A DNA stretch of 33,627 nucleotides from contig CAMDPK010000081.1 of NCBI GenBank assembly GCA_945904015.1, forward strand, positions 1-33,627. The letters run 5' to 3'. This document shows positions 9,254 to 17,129 of the stretch, one piece after another (the stretch's first letter is position 1; every line of letters starts with the position of its first letter). A program made the position numbers and the translations under genes. The notes below the pieces were generated by a model, which saw only the letters and a program-made list of their open reading frames with translations, was not told the origin of the DNA and did not search any database. The stretch is from Candidatus Kuenenia stuttgartensis. GTDB taxonomy: Bacteria; Planctomycetota; Planctomycetia; Planctomycetales; Planctomycetaceae.

Positions 9254-11401
9254 ATGAACTATCGAGGCTGGAAATGCGGAGTGACAGCGTTGGTCGTGAT
9301 GAACCTGCTTTGCGGACTCGGTGCGACAGCGCAAGATGCCCCGGAGAAACCGAAGGCTCGGACGTTTTCACCCGTCGAGATCAAACCCGAACCGCGGAAG
9401 CTCAGTCCCGGAACTCCGTTGAGCGTGCGGACGTTGGTGCTGCGTCCGCCGCAGATTCCCAGCGTGCTCAGTTGGACGATTGAGTCGAAGCGGCATCGCG
9501 GGTACTTGGTTGCGACGTCGCTCAGTCCCGATGCCAAGCAGCTTGCGACCGGCGGCCTGGATGGGATCGTTCGGATTTGGGATGCGGAGACGGGTGAATT
9601 TCAAAAGGCGTTGGTCGGACACGACAGCTACATTTATGACCTCGCGTGGTCGCCGGACGGTCGCACTCTGGCGTCGGGCGGTTCGTGGGATGCGACGGCG
9701 AGGCTGTGGGATGTCCGCTCGGGATTGAATTTGCGGAGCCTCAAGCATCCGGGGTATGTCGCGAAGGTCGCGTGGTCTCCGGATGGCCGCATGCTGGTGG
9801 TCTCCGGCGGCGAGAGCGGCATCTGCCTGTTTTGGGACGTGACGCTCGGCGTCGAACGCGGCAAGGTCGAGCACGGCCGCCACGTCTTGAGCAGCGTCTG
9901 GTCTCCCGACGGAGTGTCGGTGGCCTTCACCTGTTCAGGACAAGCGACGCAGGTCTTCGACACCGAAGAATTCAAGACTCGCATTTCGCTCGGCGAAACG
10001 GCGCTGAGCGACACGAATTACGGATCAGCCTGGTCGCCGGATAGCAAGTTGCTTGCGGTGGCATCCAGTGCCGGCACGAAAGTCTGGGACGCGGCATCGG
10101 GAGACTTGAAGCAGACACTCGCCGGCCCGATGACGACGGTTGCGTGGTCGCCCGATGGCAAGGTGCTGGCCACGGCGTACTCCAGCAACGCCGTTCAAAC
10201 TTGGAACACGGCCGATTGGAAACTCATCAAAGCTCTGCCGCTCGGAGCGTCTGCTCTCGCGTGGGCGAACGATGGGTCGAAGCTCAGCCTGATGACCTCC
10301 TCGACCGTCACCCTGTGGGACGTCGCAACCGACAAAGCTCTGCCAACCATCGACGCGAGCGGGCCGGCATCACGAGTCATGTGGACGACTGAAAAACTGA
10401 TGGCGTCCGGCATCGGCACGAACGTCGTCTCGGTGTGGGACATCGCGACCGGCAAGCTGGCGAAGAAACTCGAAGGCCACACCGCTCCGATCACCGCACT
10501 CGCCTGGACCCTGAACGGTAAGACGCTGGCGTCGGCCTCGGCGGACAAAACGGTGCGGGTCTGGGACGCTCAAAAAGGAGAGCTGCTGAAAAAGCTCGAA
10601 GGGCACACGGCGGGAGTCGCAGTCTTGTCCTGGGCACCGAACGGCAAACAGCTTGCGAGCGGCAGCCACGACAAATCGGTGCGGCTGTGGGACACCGTCA
10701 CCGGCAAATCGCTCAAGTCGCTCGAAAATCATCCGGCCGCCGTCACCATCATGGATTGGAACGGCAAGATGCTGGTGGCCGGTGGCCCGTCGAACACAGT
10801 CTTCGTCTGGAACACGACCACCGGACAAACGGTTCGCAAGCTGGAGGTCTCAGCGCAGGCACAATCGCTGTCGTGGTCGCCCGACGGCAAAGTGATCGCC
10901 ACCGGCGGAGTGGACGACGCAATCCGCATCATGAATCCAGCCAACGGAGCGACGCTCTTCAAGCTCAGCCTGCCGGGCGATCCACCCTCCGTGACCGCGC
11001 TGGCCTGGAGCGCGAAAGGCGAAACCATCGCCTCCGGCCGAGCCAATCACACGGCCCAAATCTGGAACCCGCAGACCGGCAAGGTCGCTCGTGACATCCC
11101 GGCGATGGCCCCCGTGCAAGAAGTGCTGTGGTCCGAAACCAATCGCACGCTGGCCGTCGGCACAACCGACCGCTGCATCCGCTTCTTCGACACCGTCAGC
11201 GGAAAACTCCGAGCGACGCTGATTACCGACCACGACCAAGTCCCCGCCATCAGCGCCGACGGCCACTACCGCGCCGACTCCGAACCGGAACTGGTCTACG
11301 TTGTGCAAACCGAATCGTCTCAAGACACGTTGTCCCCCGCCGACTTCGCGAAGAAGTACCGCTGGAAGAATTCTCCCAAAGATGTGAAGTTGGCGGACTG
11401 A
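9254..11401 (+). CDS. Secreted WD40-repeat protein, about 14 blades
   Basis: This 715-residue protein begins with a signal peptide (GVTALVVMNLLCGLGATAQDA) and a proline-rich linker. About 14 WD40 repeats follow, from residue 70 to 670. They can be counted by their endings: RIWD, RLWD, LFWD, QVFD, KVWD, TWNT, TLWD, SVWD, RVWD, RLWD, FVWN, RIMN, QIWN, RFFD. That number suits two seven-bladed propellers. No kinase or protease domain is attached. A short tail (HYRADSEPELVYVVQTESSQDTLS) resembles the end segment seen in other planctomycete WD40 proteins. It probably acts as an exported interaction scaffold. GAGGGAGG lies upstream of ATG 9254, and the NHL gene follows 15 bases after the stop. Confidence 0.92.
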   Translation: MNYRGWKCGVTALVVMNLLCGLGATAQDAPEKPKARTFSPVEIKPEPRKLSPGTPLSVRTLVLRPPQIPSVLSWTIESKRHRGYLVATSLSPDAKQLATGGLDGIVRIWDAETGEFQKALVGHDSYIYDLAWSPDGRTLASGGSWDATARLWDVRSGLNLRSLKHPGYVAKVAWSPDGRMLVVSGGESGICLFWDVTLGVERGKVEHGRHVLSSVWSPDGVSVAFTCSGQATQVFDTEEFKTRISLGETALSDTNYGSAWSPDSKLLAVASSAGTKVWDAASGDLKQTLAGPMTTVAWSPDGKVLATAYSSNAVQTWNTADWKLIKALPLGASALAWANDGSKLSLMTSSTVTLWDVATDKALPTIDASGPASRVMWTTEKLMASGIGTNVVSVWDIATGKLAKKLEGHTAPITALAWTLNGKTLASASADKTVRVWDAQKGELLKKLEGHTAGVAVLSWAPNGKQLASGSHDKSVRLWDTVTGKSLKSLENHPAAVTIMDWNGKMLVAGGPSNTVFVWNTTTGQTVRKLEVSAQAQSLSWSPDGKVIATGGVDDAIRIMNPANGATLFKLSLPGDPPSVTALAWSAKGETIASGRANHTAQIWNPQTGKVARDIPAMAPVQEVLWSETNRTLAVGTTDRCIRFFDTVSGKLRATLITDHDQVPAISADGHYRADSEPELVYVVQTESSQDTLSPADFAKKYRWKNSPKDVKLAD

Positions 11402-11416
11402 ACTTTGGAGGGAATC

Positions 11417-12409
11417 ATGCGAACGCTCGCGATCTGCTTGTGTCTGGTGAGCATGACGGCCGCTGCCGAAGAGTCAGCCGCACCGCCGCGATTTGTCAAA
11501 GCGTGGGGCCAAGAAGGGACCGACGACGGCGAGTTCGAGTTCCCCATCGGCATCGCGATTCACGAGCAAACGATCTTCGTTACCGACCACTACAACAACC
11601 GCGTGCAGACGTTTGATTTCGACGGCAAGCATCTCGCGTCGCTGGAAGTCTTGCCGAATCCCGGAGGCATCACCGCGGATCGCGACGGCACGCTGTTCAT
11701 CTCGCACTTCCCGGTCAGCCGGCTGAGCAAAGAAAAACATCCCGACCGCATCTCGGTCTACACGTCAACCGGCAAGCTGCTGCGTGAGTGGGGCAAGACC
11801 GGCACCGGTGACGGTGAGTTCGACTTCCCAGGCGGCCTCGCAATTGGCCCTGACGATCGCATCTACGTTGCCGATCAAACGAACCGCCGCGTGCAGGTCT
11901 TCGACAAAGACGGAAAATTCCTCGCCAAGTTCGGCGAGTACGGCACTCAGCCCGGTCAGTTCGGCGGCAACATCAATCCCAAATCGCGAGTCGGCGGCCC
12001 GCAGTTTCTGGCGTTTGACAAAGCCGGTCATCTCTACACGACCGAAGGCATGCTGGGCCGAGTCCAAAAGCTGACTCGCGAAGGCAAGCCGATCCTGTCG
12101 TGGGGCAACTTGAAAGACGAACCCGGCGGCTTCGGCGGCAAGTTCACCGGCTTCAAAGACAAAGTCGCCAATCTCGAAGGCCCTATCGGGATCACCGTCG
12201 ATCCGCACGACCATGTTTGGGTCGCTTCGATTAACGGCCGCATTCAACAGTTCGACACCAACGGCAAACTCATCGGCGGCCTGCAATCCAGCCAAGGCTC
12301 CGAGCCAGGCAAGTTCTTCGCCCCTCACACGCTCGCGTTCAACAACCGAGGCGACTTCTTCGTCGTCGATTCCTACAACCACCGCATTCAGAAGTTCGCG
12401 ATGCGTTGA
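11417..12409 (+). CDS. Secreted NHL-repeat (six-bladed propeller) protein
   Basis: This 330-residue protein has a short signal peptide (RTLAICLCLVSMTAAAEE) and NHL repeats: FEFPIGIAIHEQTIFVTDHYNNRVQTFD, FPGGLAIGPDDRIYVADQTNRRVQVFD, PQFLAFDKAGHLYTTEGMLGRVQKLT, PIGITVDPHDHVWVASINGRIQQFD, and FAPHTLAFNNRGDFFVVDSYNHRIQKF. NHL propellers bind proteins or act as lyases; nothing here indicates catalysis. The ATG at 11417 is chosen because GGAGGG lies just upstream, the alternative TTG at 11405 overlapping that site. With only 15 bases after the WD40 stop, the two propeller genes are likely one operon. Confidence 0.9.
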   Translation: MRTLAICLCLVSMTAAAEESAAPPRFVKAWGQEGTDDGEFEFPIGIAIHEQTIFVTDHYNNRVQTFDFDGKHLASLEVLPNPGGITADRDGTLFISHFPVSRLSKEKHPDRISVYTSTGKLLREWGKTGTGDGEFDFPGGLAIGPDDRIYVADQTNRRVQVFDKDGKFLAKFGEYGTQPGQFGGNINPKSRVGGPQFLAFDKAGHLYTTEGMLGRVQKLTREGKPILSWGNLKDEPGGFGGKFTGFKDKVANLEGPIGITVDPHDHVWVASINGRIQQFDTNGKLIGGLQSSQGSEPGKFFAPHTLAFNNRGDFFVVDSYNHRIQKFAMR

Positions 12410-12411
12410 AC

Positions 12412-12461
12412 GTGGCGGACGCAGCTTTCGTCCGCCACCGACGCTGGCAGCGTCGGCCACG
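12412..12461. terminator. Double hairpin between convergent genes, likely bidirectional terminator
   Basis: Two stems are nested in the 53 bases between the NHL stop (12409) and the kinase stop (12463). One has gtggcggac (12412-12420) pairing with gtccgccac (12430-12438). The other has ccgacgct (12438-12445) pairing with agcgtcgg (12449-12456). The outer bases cgtggc and gccacg can also pair. There is no T-run, so a terminator role is inferred from its position. It also looks like a member of a dispersed repeat family. Confidence 0.65.
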
Positions 12462-12462
12462 A

Positions 12463-14841
12463 CTATGCGGGTGTCGCTGCGGGTTCTTCGGAAATGATGA
12501 GCTTCGGCTCTTCCGGTCGCGCATCAGTTCGCGACGCGATCATTGCCCAGATGCCGATGGGGACGCACAGCCAGATTGGCACGAACGGTGTCCAATGCAC
12601 GCCGTCGTCCCGTTCTAGCAGGCTGGAGGCAAGGGCGAACGGGTACAGAATCGTGGCGATGAACAACGCCCAGCGAGTCAATCGTGTGCGGGACGTCCAA
12701 TGCATCAGAGCAAGGCAGACTCCAATAGCTAGATCGAAGCCCAGTTGCAGAGCTACGATCAAAACAATGTAGTCAAAGGCATGTTGCACCGTGGGTAAGC
12801 GGCCGAGCGACAGGCGATCTGCGGTCCCGAACGACATGATCAGTGCCAGGAGGAACGACAGGAACGCCAGGGCCAGCAGTCCTTCCGTGGGCAAAGCGAG
12901 GCGTTCCGAACGGCTCAGTGAGCCGGGCGAACGGAGCCAGCGTCCGCTGTGTCGCAACAGCATGATGGTGCACAACACCCAGCCGAAAGCGGCGCACCCC
13001 ACAGGAATCCAGACCGAGGGAGTTGGCTCGAATGGATACCCGGCAACTGCAGGCAAAACTCGCGCGCCGAGCAGAATCGCGATCACCACACCAATGCACC
13101 ACAGCGACCACAGGCACTCCAGGCTCAGAAAGATCACGCCGCAGGCCAAGTCTTTGCGTTGCGTGACCGCGACCACTTTCTGAAAGGCACCGGGAGCTGC
13201 CCCCGCCACGTTCGAGCCAGCGTACCGAATCTTCGGCCACACGAATTGAGCCAGTTCCTGACAGCGTTTCCACAATCCGACGGCTGCGTCGCGAAGGGAG
13301 ATCCACGCTCGGCTGTCGGACAACCGGACGTCGGTGAAGTGAGTCTTCGAACCGGGATGTCTCAAGATCACCAACGCCCAGATCGCGAACGGCAGCGATG
13401 CCAGCCACAGGAATCCAAACAGCACCAACATCAAGACGCAACCGACAATGGCGTATTGAAAGTTTTGCAGGCTCTTCAACGACAAGCCAGTGAAAGTCGA
13501 AACGGCTCCGGCCGCGAAGGTCATCGCCATCAAGAACTCAAACGGGTTTGAGTTAAATCCGGATCTGGGATGTGACAGGTTCAACGCCAACATCATCAAA
13601 CCGATCAGCAGCCCACCAACACCAACGACGGTCAACGCCACCGCCGGGATGCCGAGTTCAGCCTCGATCTGTTCGCGAGTCTTCGACTCAGCCGGCTTGG
13701 ACGGTGTTAGCAATCCGGCGACGAATGCCGTGAACTTGGCGATTCCCTCTTTCACCCATGCCACCCTTGCCGAGCCGCTTTGTGCTGCCGACTTGGCAGC
13801 GTCCGGAAGAGACTCGCTGTCTCGAATGCGATTCACGTCCGTGCGGACGTCCGTGACTCGCTGGTAGCGCTGCGCCGGTTCTTTCTCCAGCGCCCGGAGC
13901 ACCACATCGTCCAGACGCACGTCGATGCGGACTCGCTGCGACGGCAGAGGGAACCGGCCCAGCGGCAGTTCGCCGGTCAGCATCTCATACAGCACGACTC
14001 CCAATGAGAAGATGTCCGCGCGGTGATCGACTTCGGTCGGATGTTCGATTTGCTCCGGAGCCATGTAGTGCGGCGTCCCGATCACCTCGCGAGTGCCGGT
14101 CAAGGGCCGTTCGAGCGCGTCGGCGTTTTCATTGTGCGGCCGCGCGAGCTTTGCCAAACCGAAGTCGGCGATTTTCACCCGTCCGTCCTTCGTCAGCAGA
14201 ATATTTTCCGGCTTGATGTCGCGATGGACAATGCCTTGCTCGTGAGCGAACTGCAGCGCATCGCACACTTGCGGCACGATGGCCAGAGCCTCTTTGGACG
14301 AAAGCTGCCCCGACTGCTCGATCTGCCGCAGGCTGGTGCCGTCCACGAACTCCATCAGGAAGAAAAACAAATCCCCCTGCTTGCCGAAGTCGTAGACCGT
14401 GACGATGTGCGGATGATTGAGCTTCGCCAGCGCCCGCGCCTCCCGCTGAAACCGCTCCGCGAAGCCGGGATCGTTCTCGAAGTCCGGCCGCAAAATCTTC
14501 AGCGCGACCAGCCGATCCAGCTCCTTCTGCCGAGCCTTGTAGACCACCCCCATGCCGCCGTACCCGACCCGCTCCAGAATCTCCAACTGCGGAAAATACG
14601 GAGCCAACTGCTCCGGCAACGGCGCGACAAACCGAGGCCGATACGCCGCTGTGCTGGGCTGATCCAACCCCGGCTGACTTTCAAATCCCAGCTTGAGCAA
14701 ACACTTCGGACACAACACCGACGGCGTCCCCGGCGGCACGCTCGCTCCGCACTGAGGACAGAGTTTCGCCGTGGTCTTGGCTTCCAGCGGCGGATCGAAT
14801 TCCGGTGCGGAATCAGCAGTAGGATTGTCTTCGGCAGTCAT
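12463..14841 (-). CDS. Membrane serine/threonine protein kinase with zinc ribbon
   Basis: This 792-residue protein begins with a CxxC-CxxC zinc ribbon (Cys28, 31, 44, 47). A complete Hanks-type kinase domain runs from about 86 to 350: glycine loop GYGGMG (93-98), Lys115 in VALKIL, HRD at 206-208 with KPEN, DFG at 226-228, APE in HYMAPEQ, and DIFSLGVVLYEMLTGELP. The C-terminal half is a membrane region with roughly nine hydrophobic segments in groups (LTVVGVGGLLIGLMMLAL, IVGCVLMLVLFGFLWLA, LALAFLSFLLALIM, and others). It is downstream of an ECF sigma gene on the same strand, 146 bases away. This pairing is common in planctomycetes and suggests the kinase modulates that sigma factor. The signal sensed is unknown. 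Confidence 0.93.
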   Translation of the reverse strand: MTAEDNPTADSAPEFDPPLEAKTTAKLCPQCGASVPPGTPSVLCPKCLLKLGFESQPGLDQPSTAAYRPRFVAPLPEQLAPYFPQLEILERVGYGGMGVVYKARQKELDRLVALKILRPDFENDPGFAERFQREARALAKLNHPHIVTVYDFGKQGDLFFFLMEFVDGTSLRQIEQSGQLSSKEALAIVPQVCDALQFAHEQGIVHRDIKPENILLTKDGRVKIADFGLAKLARPHNENADALERPLTGTREVIGTPHYMAPEQIEHPTEVDHRADIFSLGVVLYEMLTGELPLGRFPLPSQRVRIDVRLDDVVLRALEKEPAQRYQRVTDVRTDVNRIRDSESLPDAAKSAAQSGSARVAWVKEGIAKFTAFVAGLLTPSKPAESKTREQIEAELGIPAVALTVVGVGGLLIGLMMLALNLSHPRSGFNSNPFEFLMAMTFAAGAVSTFTGLSLKSLQNFQYAIVGCVLMLVLFGFLWLASLPFAIWALVILRHPGSKTHFTDVRLSDSRAWISLRDAAVGLWKRCQELAQFVWPKIRYAGSNVAGAAPGAFQKVVAVTQRKDLACGVIFLSLECLWSLWCIGVVIAILLGARVLPAVAGYPFEPTPSVWIPVGCAAFGWVLCTIMLLRHSGRWLRSPGSLSRSERLALPTEGLLALAFLSFLLALIMSFGTADRLSLGRLPTVQHAFDYIVLIVALQLGFDLAIGVCLALMHWTSRTRLTRWALFIATILYPFALASSLLERDDGVHWTPFVPIWLCVPIGIWAMIASRTDARPEEPKLIISEEPAATPA

Positions 14842-14913
14842 GACTCGCCCCTCGTGGATGACATCTACCGAGAACTAATCCGTTTTCATGCGAAGGTTGC
14901 AGAGATTTTGAAA

Positions 14914-14971
14914 GGAGGATGGGCACTCTTGCCCGTCCGCAGCAAGGGACGGGCAAGAGTGCCCATCCTCC
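14914..14971. repeat. Perfect 25-bp inverted repeat between sigma and kinase genes
   Basis: Arms 14914-14938 (beginning ggaggatgggcactcttgcc) and 14947-14971 are perfect reverse complements with an 8-base loop. The element lies in the gap between the sigma factor stop and the kinase start, within the probable shared transcript. It could attenuate or stabilise parts of that message. It is unrelated in sequence to the gtggg-family elements. Confidence 0.92.
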
Positions 14972-14987
14972 GATTGAATACCAGGCG

Positions 14988-15695
14988 TTACGAACCCGCC
15001 ACCGCCTCCATCAAGCTTCGTAATTCATCATCGACTTCTTTCGGATCGGTCAACGTTTCAGCGACTTCGGCTCGGAGGAGTTCGCGGTAGCGGCGGCGCA
15101 GTCGGTGAGCGGCGGATTTGATCGCCTCTTCGGACAGGCCGAACCGCGCGGCGAGGTCGAGGTACGGCAGCCGGTTCTCGTCGCCGTGCAGATGCGGTTC
15201 AAGCAACTCGCACAACTCGCCACGGCTTTCCGAGCGATACTCGGCTCGCAGTTTGTCGAGCGTGGTTTGCAACACGGTCAACGCCCACTGCCGCTCAAAC
15301 AGCCGTTCGGGAGTTTCGTGGCTGACCGGTTCATGCCCGTAGCGGCTCTCAGCCTGAGCGACATCGAGCGACTGGATAACTCGCCCGCCGCCCCGTTTCT
15401 GAGCGTCGTCGCGGCGTTGCTCGGTCGCTAAGAAGTTTTGCAACGACTTCAAAAGGAATGACCGAAACCGTCCACGTTCCGGGTCTGCTTTCGCGATCAC
15501 GTTCCCTTCGAGCACGAACGCGAAAAACGACTGCGTCCGATCCTCCGCCTCCATCGGCGACAACCCCCGCCGCCGAGCGAACGCATACAACGGAAACCAA
15601 TACGTCTCGCACAGAGTTCCCAGCGCCTCGCGCGCGGGAGTCTCTCGGCTGCCTCCAGCCGCTTGCACCAAACTCCATCGCGTCGTCGCAAACAT
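14988..15695 (-). CDS. ECF-type RNA polymerase sigma factor
   Basis: This is a 235-residue sigma-70 family protein of the planctomycete ECF type. The start MFATTRWSLVQAA is characteristic. Region 2 follows (LCETYWFPLYAFARRRGLSPMEAEDRTQSFFAFVL, RFRSFLLKSLQNFLATE), then a longer than usual linker and region 4 with a helix-turn-helix (DLAARFGLSEEAIKSAAHRLRRRYRELLRAEVAETL). No anti-sigma gene is adjacent. Instead a serine/threonine kinase gene follows on the same strand, as in the kinase-linked ECF groups, where phosphorylation is thought to control the sigma factor. ATG 15695 has GGAG 9 bases upstream; the TTG at 15713 overlaps that site and is rejected. Confidence 0.9.
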   Translation of the reverse strand: MFATTRWSLVQAAGGSRETPAREALGTLCETYWFPLYAFARRRGLSPMEAEDRTQSFFAFVLEGNVIAKADPERGRFRSFLLKSLQNFLATEQRRDDAQKRGGGRVIQSLDVAQAESRYGHEPVSHETPERLFERQWALTVLQTTLDKLRAEYRSESRGELCELLEPHLHGDENRLPYLDLAARFGLSEEAIKSAAHRLRRRYRELLRAEVAETLTDPKEVDDELRSLMEAVAGS

Positions 15696-15847
15696 GCTGT
15701 GTTTCTCCAGCAAGCGGCACTTCCTGGTTCACAGTGTCGCTTTCAGGTTTTCGTCGAGACTGTATTCTGCTTCTCCAGCCAGCGTGAGTCTCGCCGGAAG
15801 ACCTCTAAATTTGAGCGACGTGGACTTTCGCGAAGGGCGGATCGGAA

Positions 15848-17095
15848 ATGTCGGACTCAAGTAAACTCGCCGCTGACTATTTTCGTAGGGGCGCAGAAGC
15901 ACTCGCCAAACAAGACTTGACCGCCGCAATCGAAGCAATTCGGAAATCGGTGAAACTAGATCCTACAAACTTGCTATTTCTTCAGACGCTACGCGGCTGC
16001 GAAAAGCGACAAAGAGAATTGGATTCCACGATGCCCAAAACATTTCGCATCGCCGTCATCGCGGGTGACGGCATTGGCCCCGAAGTCATTCGCGAAGCGA
16101 TTCGAGTCGCGGACGCAGCGGCTCCGAAGTCGGACGCTCGCTGCGAGTGGACTCACTTTCCGTGGGGGACCGACTACTACTTTCAAAACGGGCGGATGGC
16201 TCCGGCGGATTATCTCGACACACTAGCCGGGTTCGACGCGATCTTGCTGGGAGCGGTCGGGCATCCGAGCGTGCAGGATCACGTCACGCTCAACGGGTTG
16301 CTGTTGCCGATTCGGCGGCGGTTCGATCAGTGCGTCTGCTTGCGGCCGGCGTACCTGTATCCCGGCGTCGATAGTCCGCTGCGGAACAAGCCGGGTGGCA
16401 GCATCGACATGCTCGTCTTCCGCGAGAACACCGAAGGGGAATACGCCAATATCGGCGGCTTCCTGTATCGCGGGATGCCCGAAGAGTCGGCGATTCAAAC
16501 GAGCGTGTTCACTCGCAAAGGCTGCGAACGCATCATCCGCGCGGCGTTCGAGAAAGCGGCGACTCGGCCGCGGCAGCGCGTCGCGTCGATCACCAAGAGC
16601 AACGCTCAAGGCTACGGCATGGTCCTGTGGGACGAATGCTTCGCTCGCGTGGCCGCCGAGTTCCCCAACATCGCCACCGAATCGCTGCTGATCGACCGCG
16701 CCGTGATGGAATTCGTCCGCCGCCCCGAATCGTTCGACGTGGTCGTAGCCAGCAATTTGTTTGGCGACATCTTGACCGACCTCTCGGCCATCATCGTCGG
16801 CAGCATGGGCCTCGCCGCCAGCGGCAACATCGACCCGACTCGCCGCCACCCCAGCATGTTCGAGCCGGTTCATGGATCGGCTCCCGACATCACGGGCAAG
16901 GGCATCGCGAATCCGTTGGCCGCGATTCTGTCAGTCGCGATGATGTTCGAGCACCTCGGCCTCGACGCAGCGGCGAGCATCCATCAAGCCGTCAAAGATT
17001 TGTTGGCATCGACCGGACCAAAAACGCCGGACTTGGGAGGCAACTCGACGACGGAACAAGTGGGCAACGGAGTCGCGAGTCACATTGCAAACTGA
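15848..17095 (+). CDS. Tartrate/D-malate dehydrogenase-family enzyme with N-terminal TPR leader
   Basis: The frame encodes 415 residues. Residues 62-415 are a full beta-decarboxylating dehydrogenase of the isocitrate/isopropylmalate/tartrate family: RIAVIAGDGIGPEV, HFPWGTDYYFQNGRM, LLGAVGHP, LVFRENTEGEY, TRKGCERIIRAAFE, SITKSNAQGYGMVLWDE, the metal Asp region SNLFGDILTDLSAII, and EPVHGSAPDITGKGIANP. The FPWGxDYY segment points to tartrate dehydrogenase/D-malate dehydrogenase rather than isocitrate dehydrogenase. Residues 1-61 form one TPR-like unit (KLAADYFRRGAEALAKQDLT, AIRKSVKLDPTNLLFLQTLRG) that I recall as the start of a separate planctomycete TPR protein. ATG 16031 could be the true enzyme start, but its binding site is weak, so a real fusion or coupled leader is possible. 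The exact substrate is uncertain. Confidence 0.85.
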   Translation: MSDSSKLAADYFRRGAEALAKQDLTAAIEAIRKSVKLDPTNLLFLQTLRGCEKRQRELDSTMPKTFRIAVIAGDGIGPEVIREAIRVADAAAPKSDARCEWTHFPWGTDYYFQNGRMAPADYLDTLAGFDAILLGAVGHPSVQDHVTLNGLLLPIRRRFDQCVCLRPAYLYPGVDSPLRNKPGGSIDMLVFRENTEGEYANIGGFLYRGMPEESAIQTSVFTRKGCERIIRAAFEKAATRPRQRVASITKSNAQGYGMVLWDECFARVAAEFPNIATESLLIDRAVMEFVRRPESFDVVVASNLFGDILTDLSAIIVGSMGLAASGNIDPTRRHPSMFEPVHGSAPDITGKGIANPLAAILSVAMMFEHLGLDAAASIHQAVKDLLASTGPKTPDLGGNSTTEQVGNGVASHIAN

Positions 17096-17129
17096 AACGA
17101 TGGCGGCTGGAGAAACGTCGGGAGGTTTG

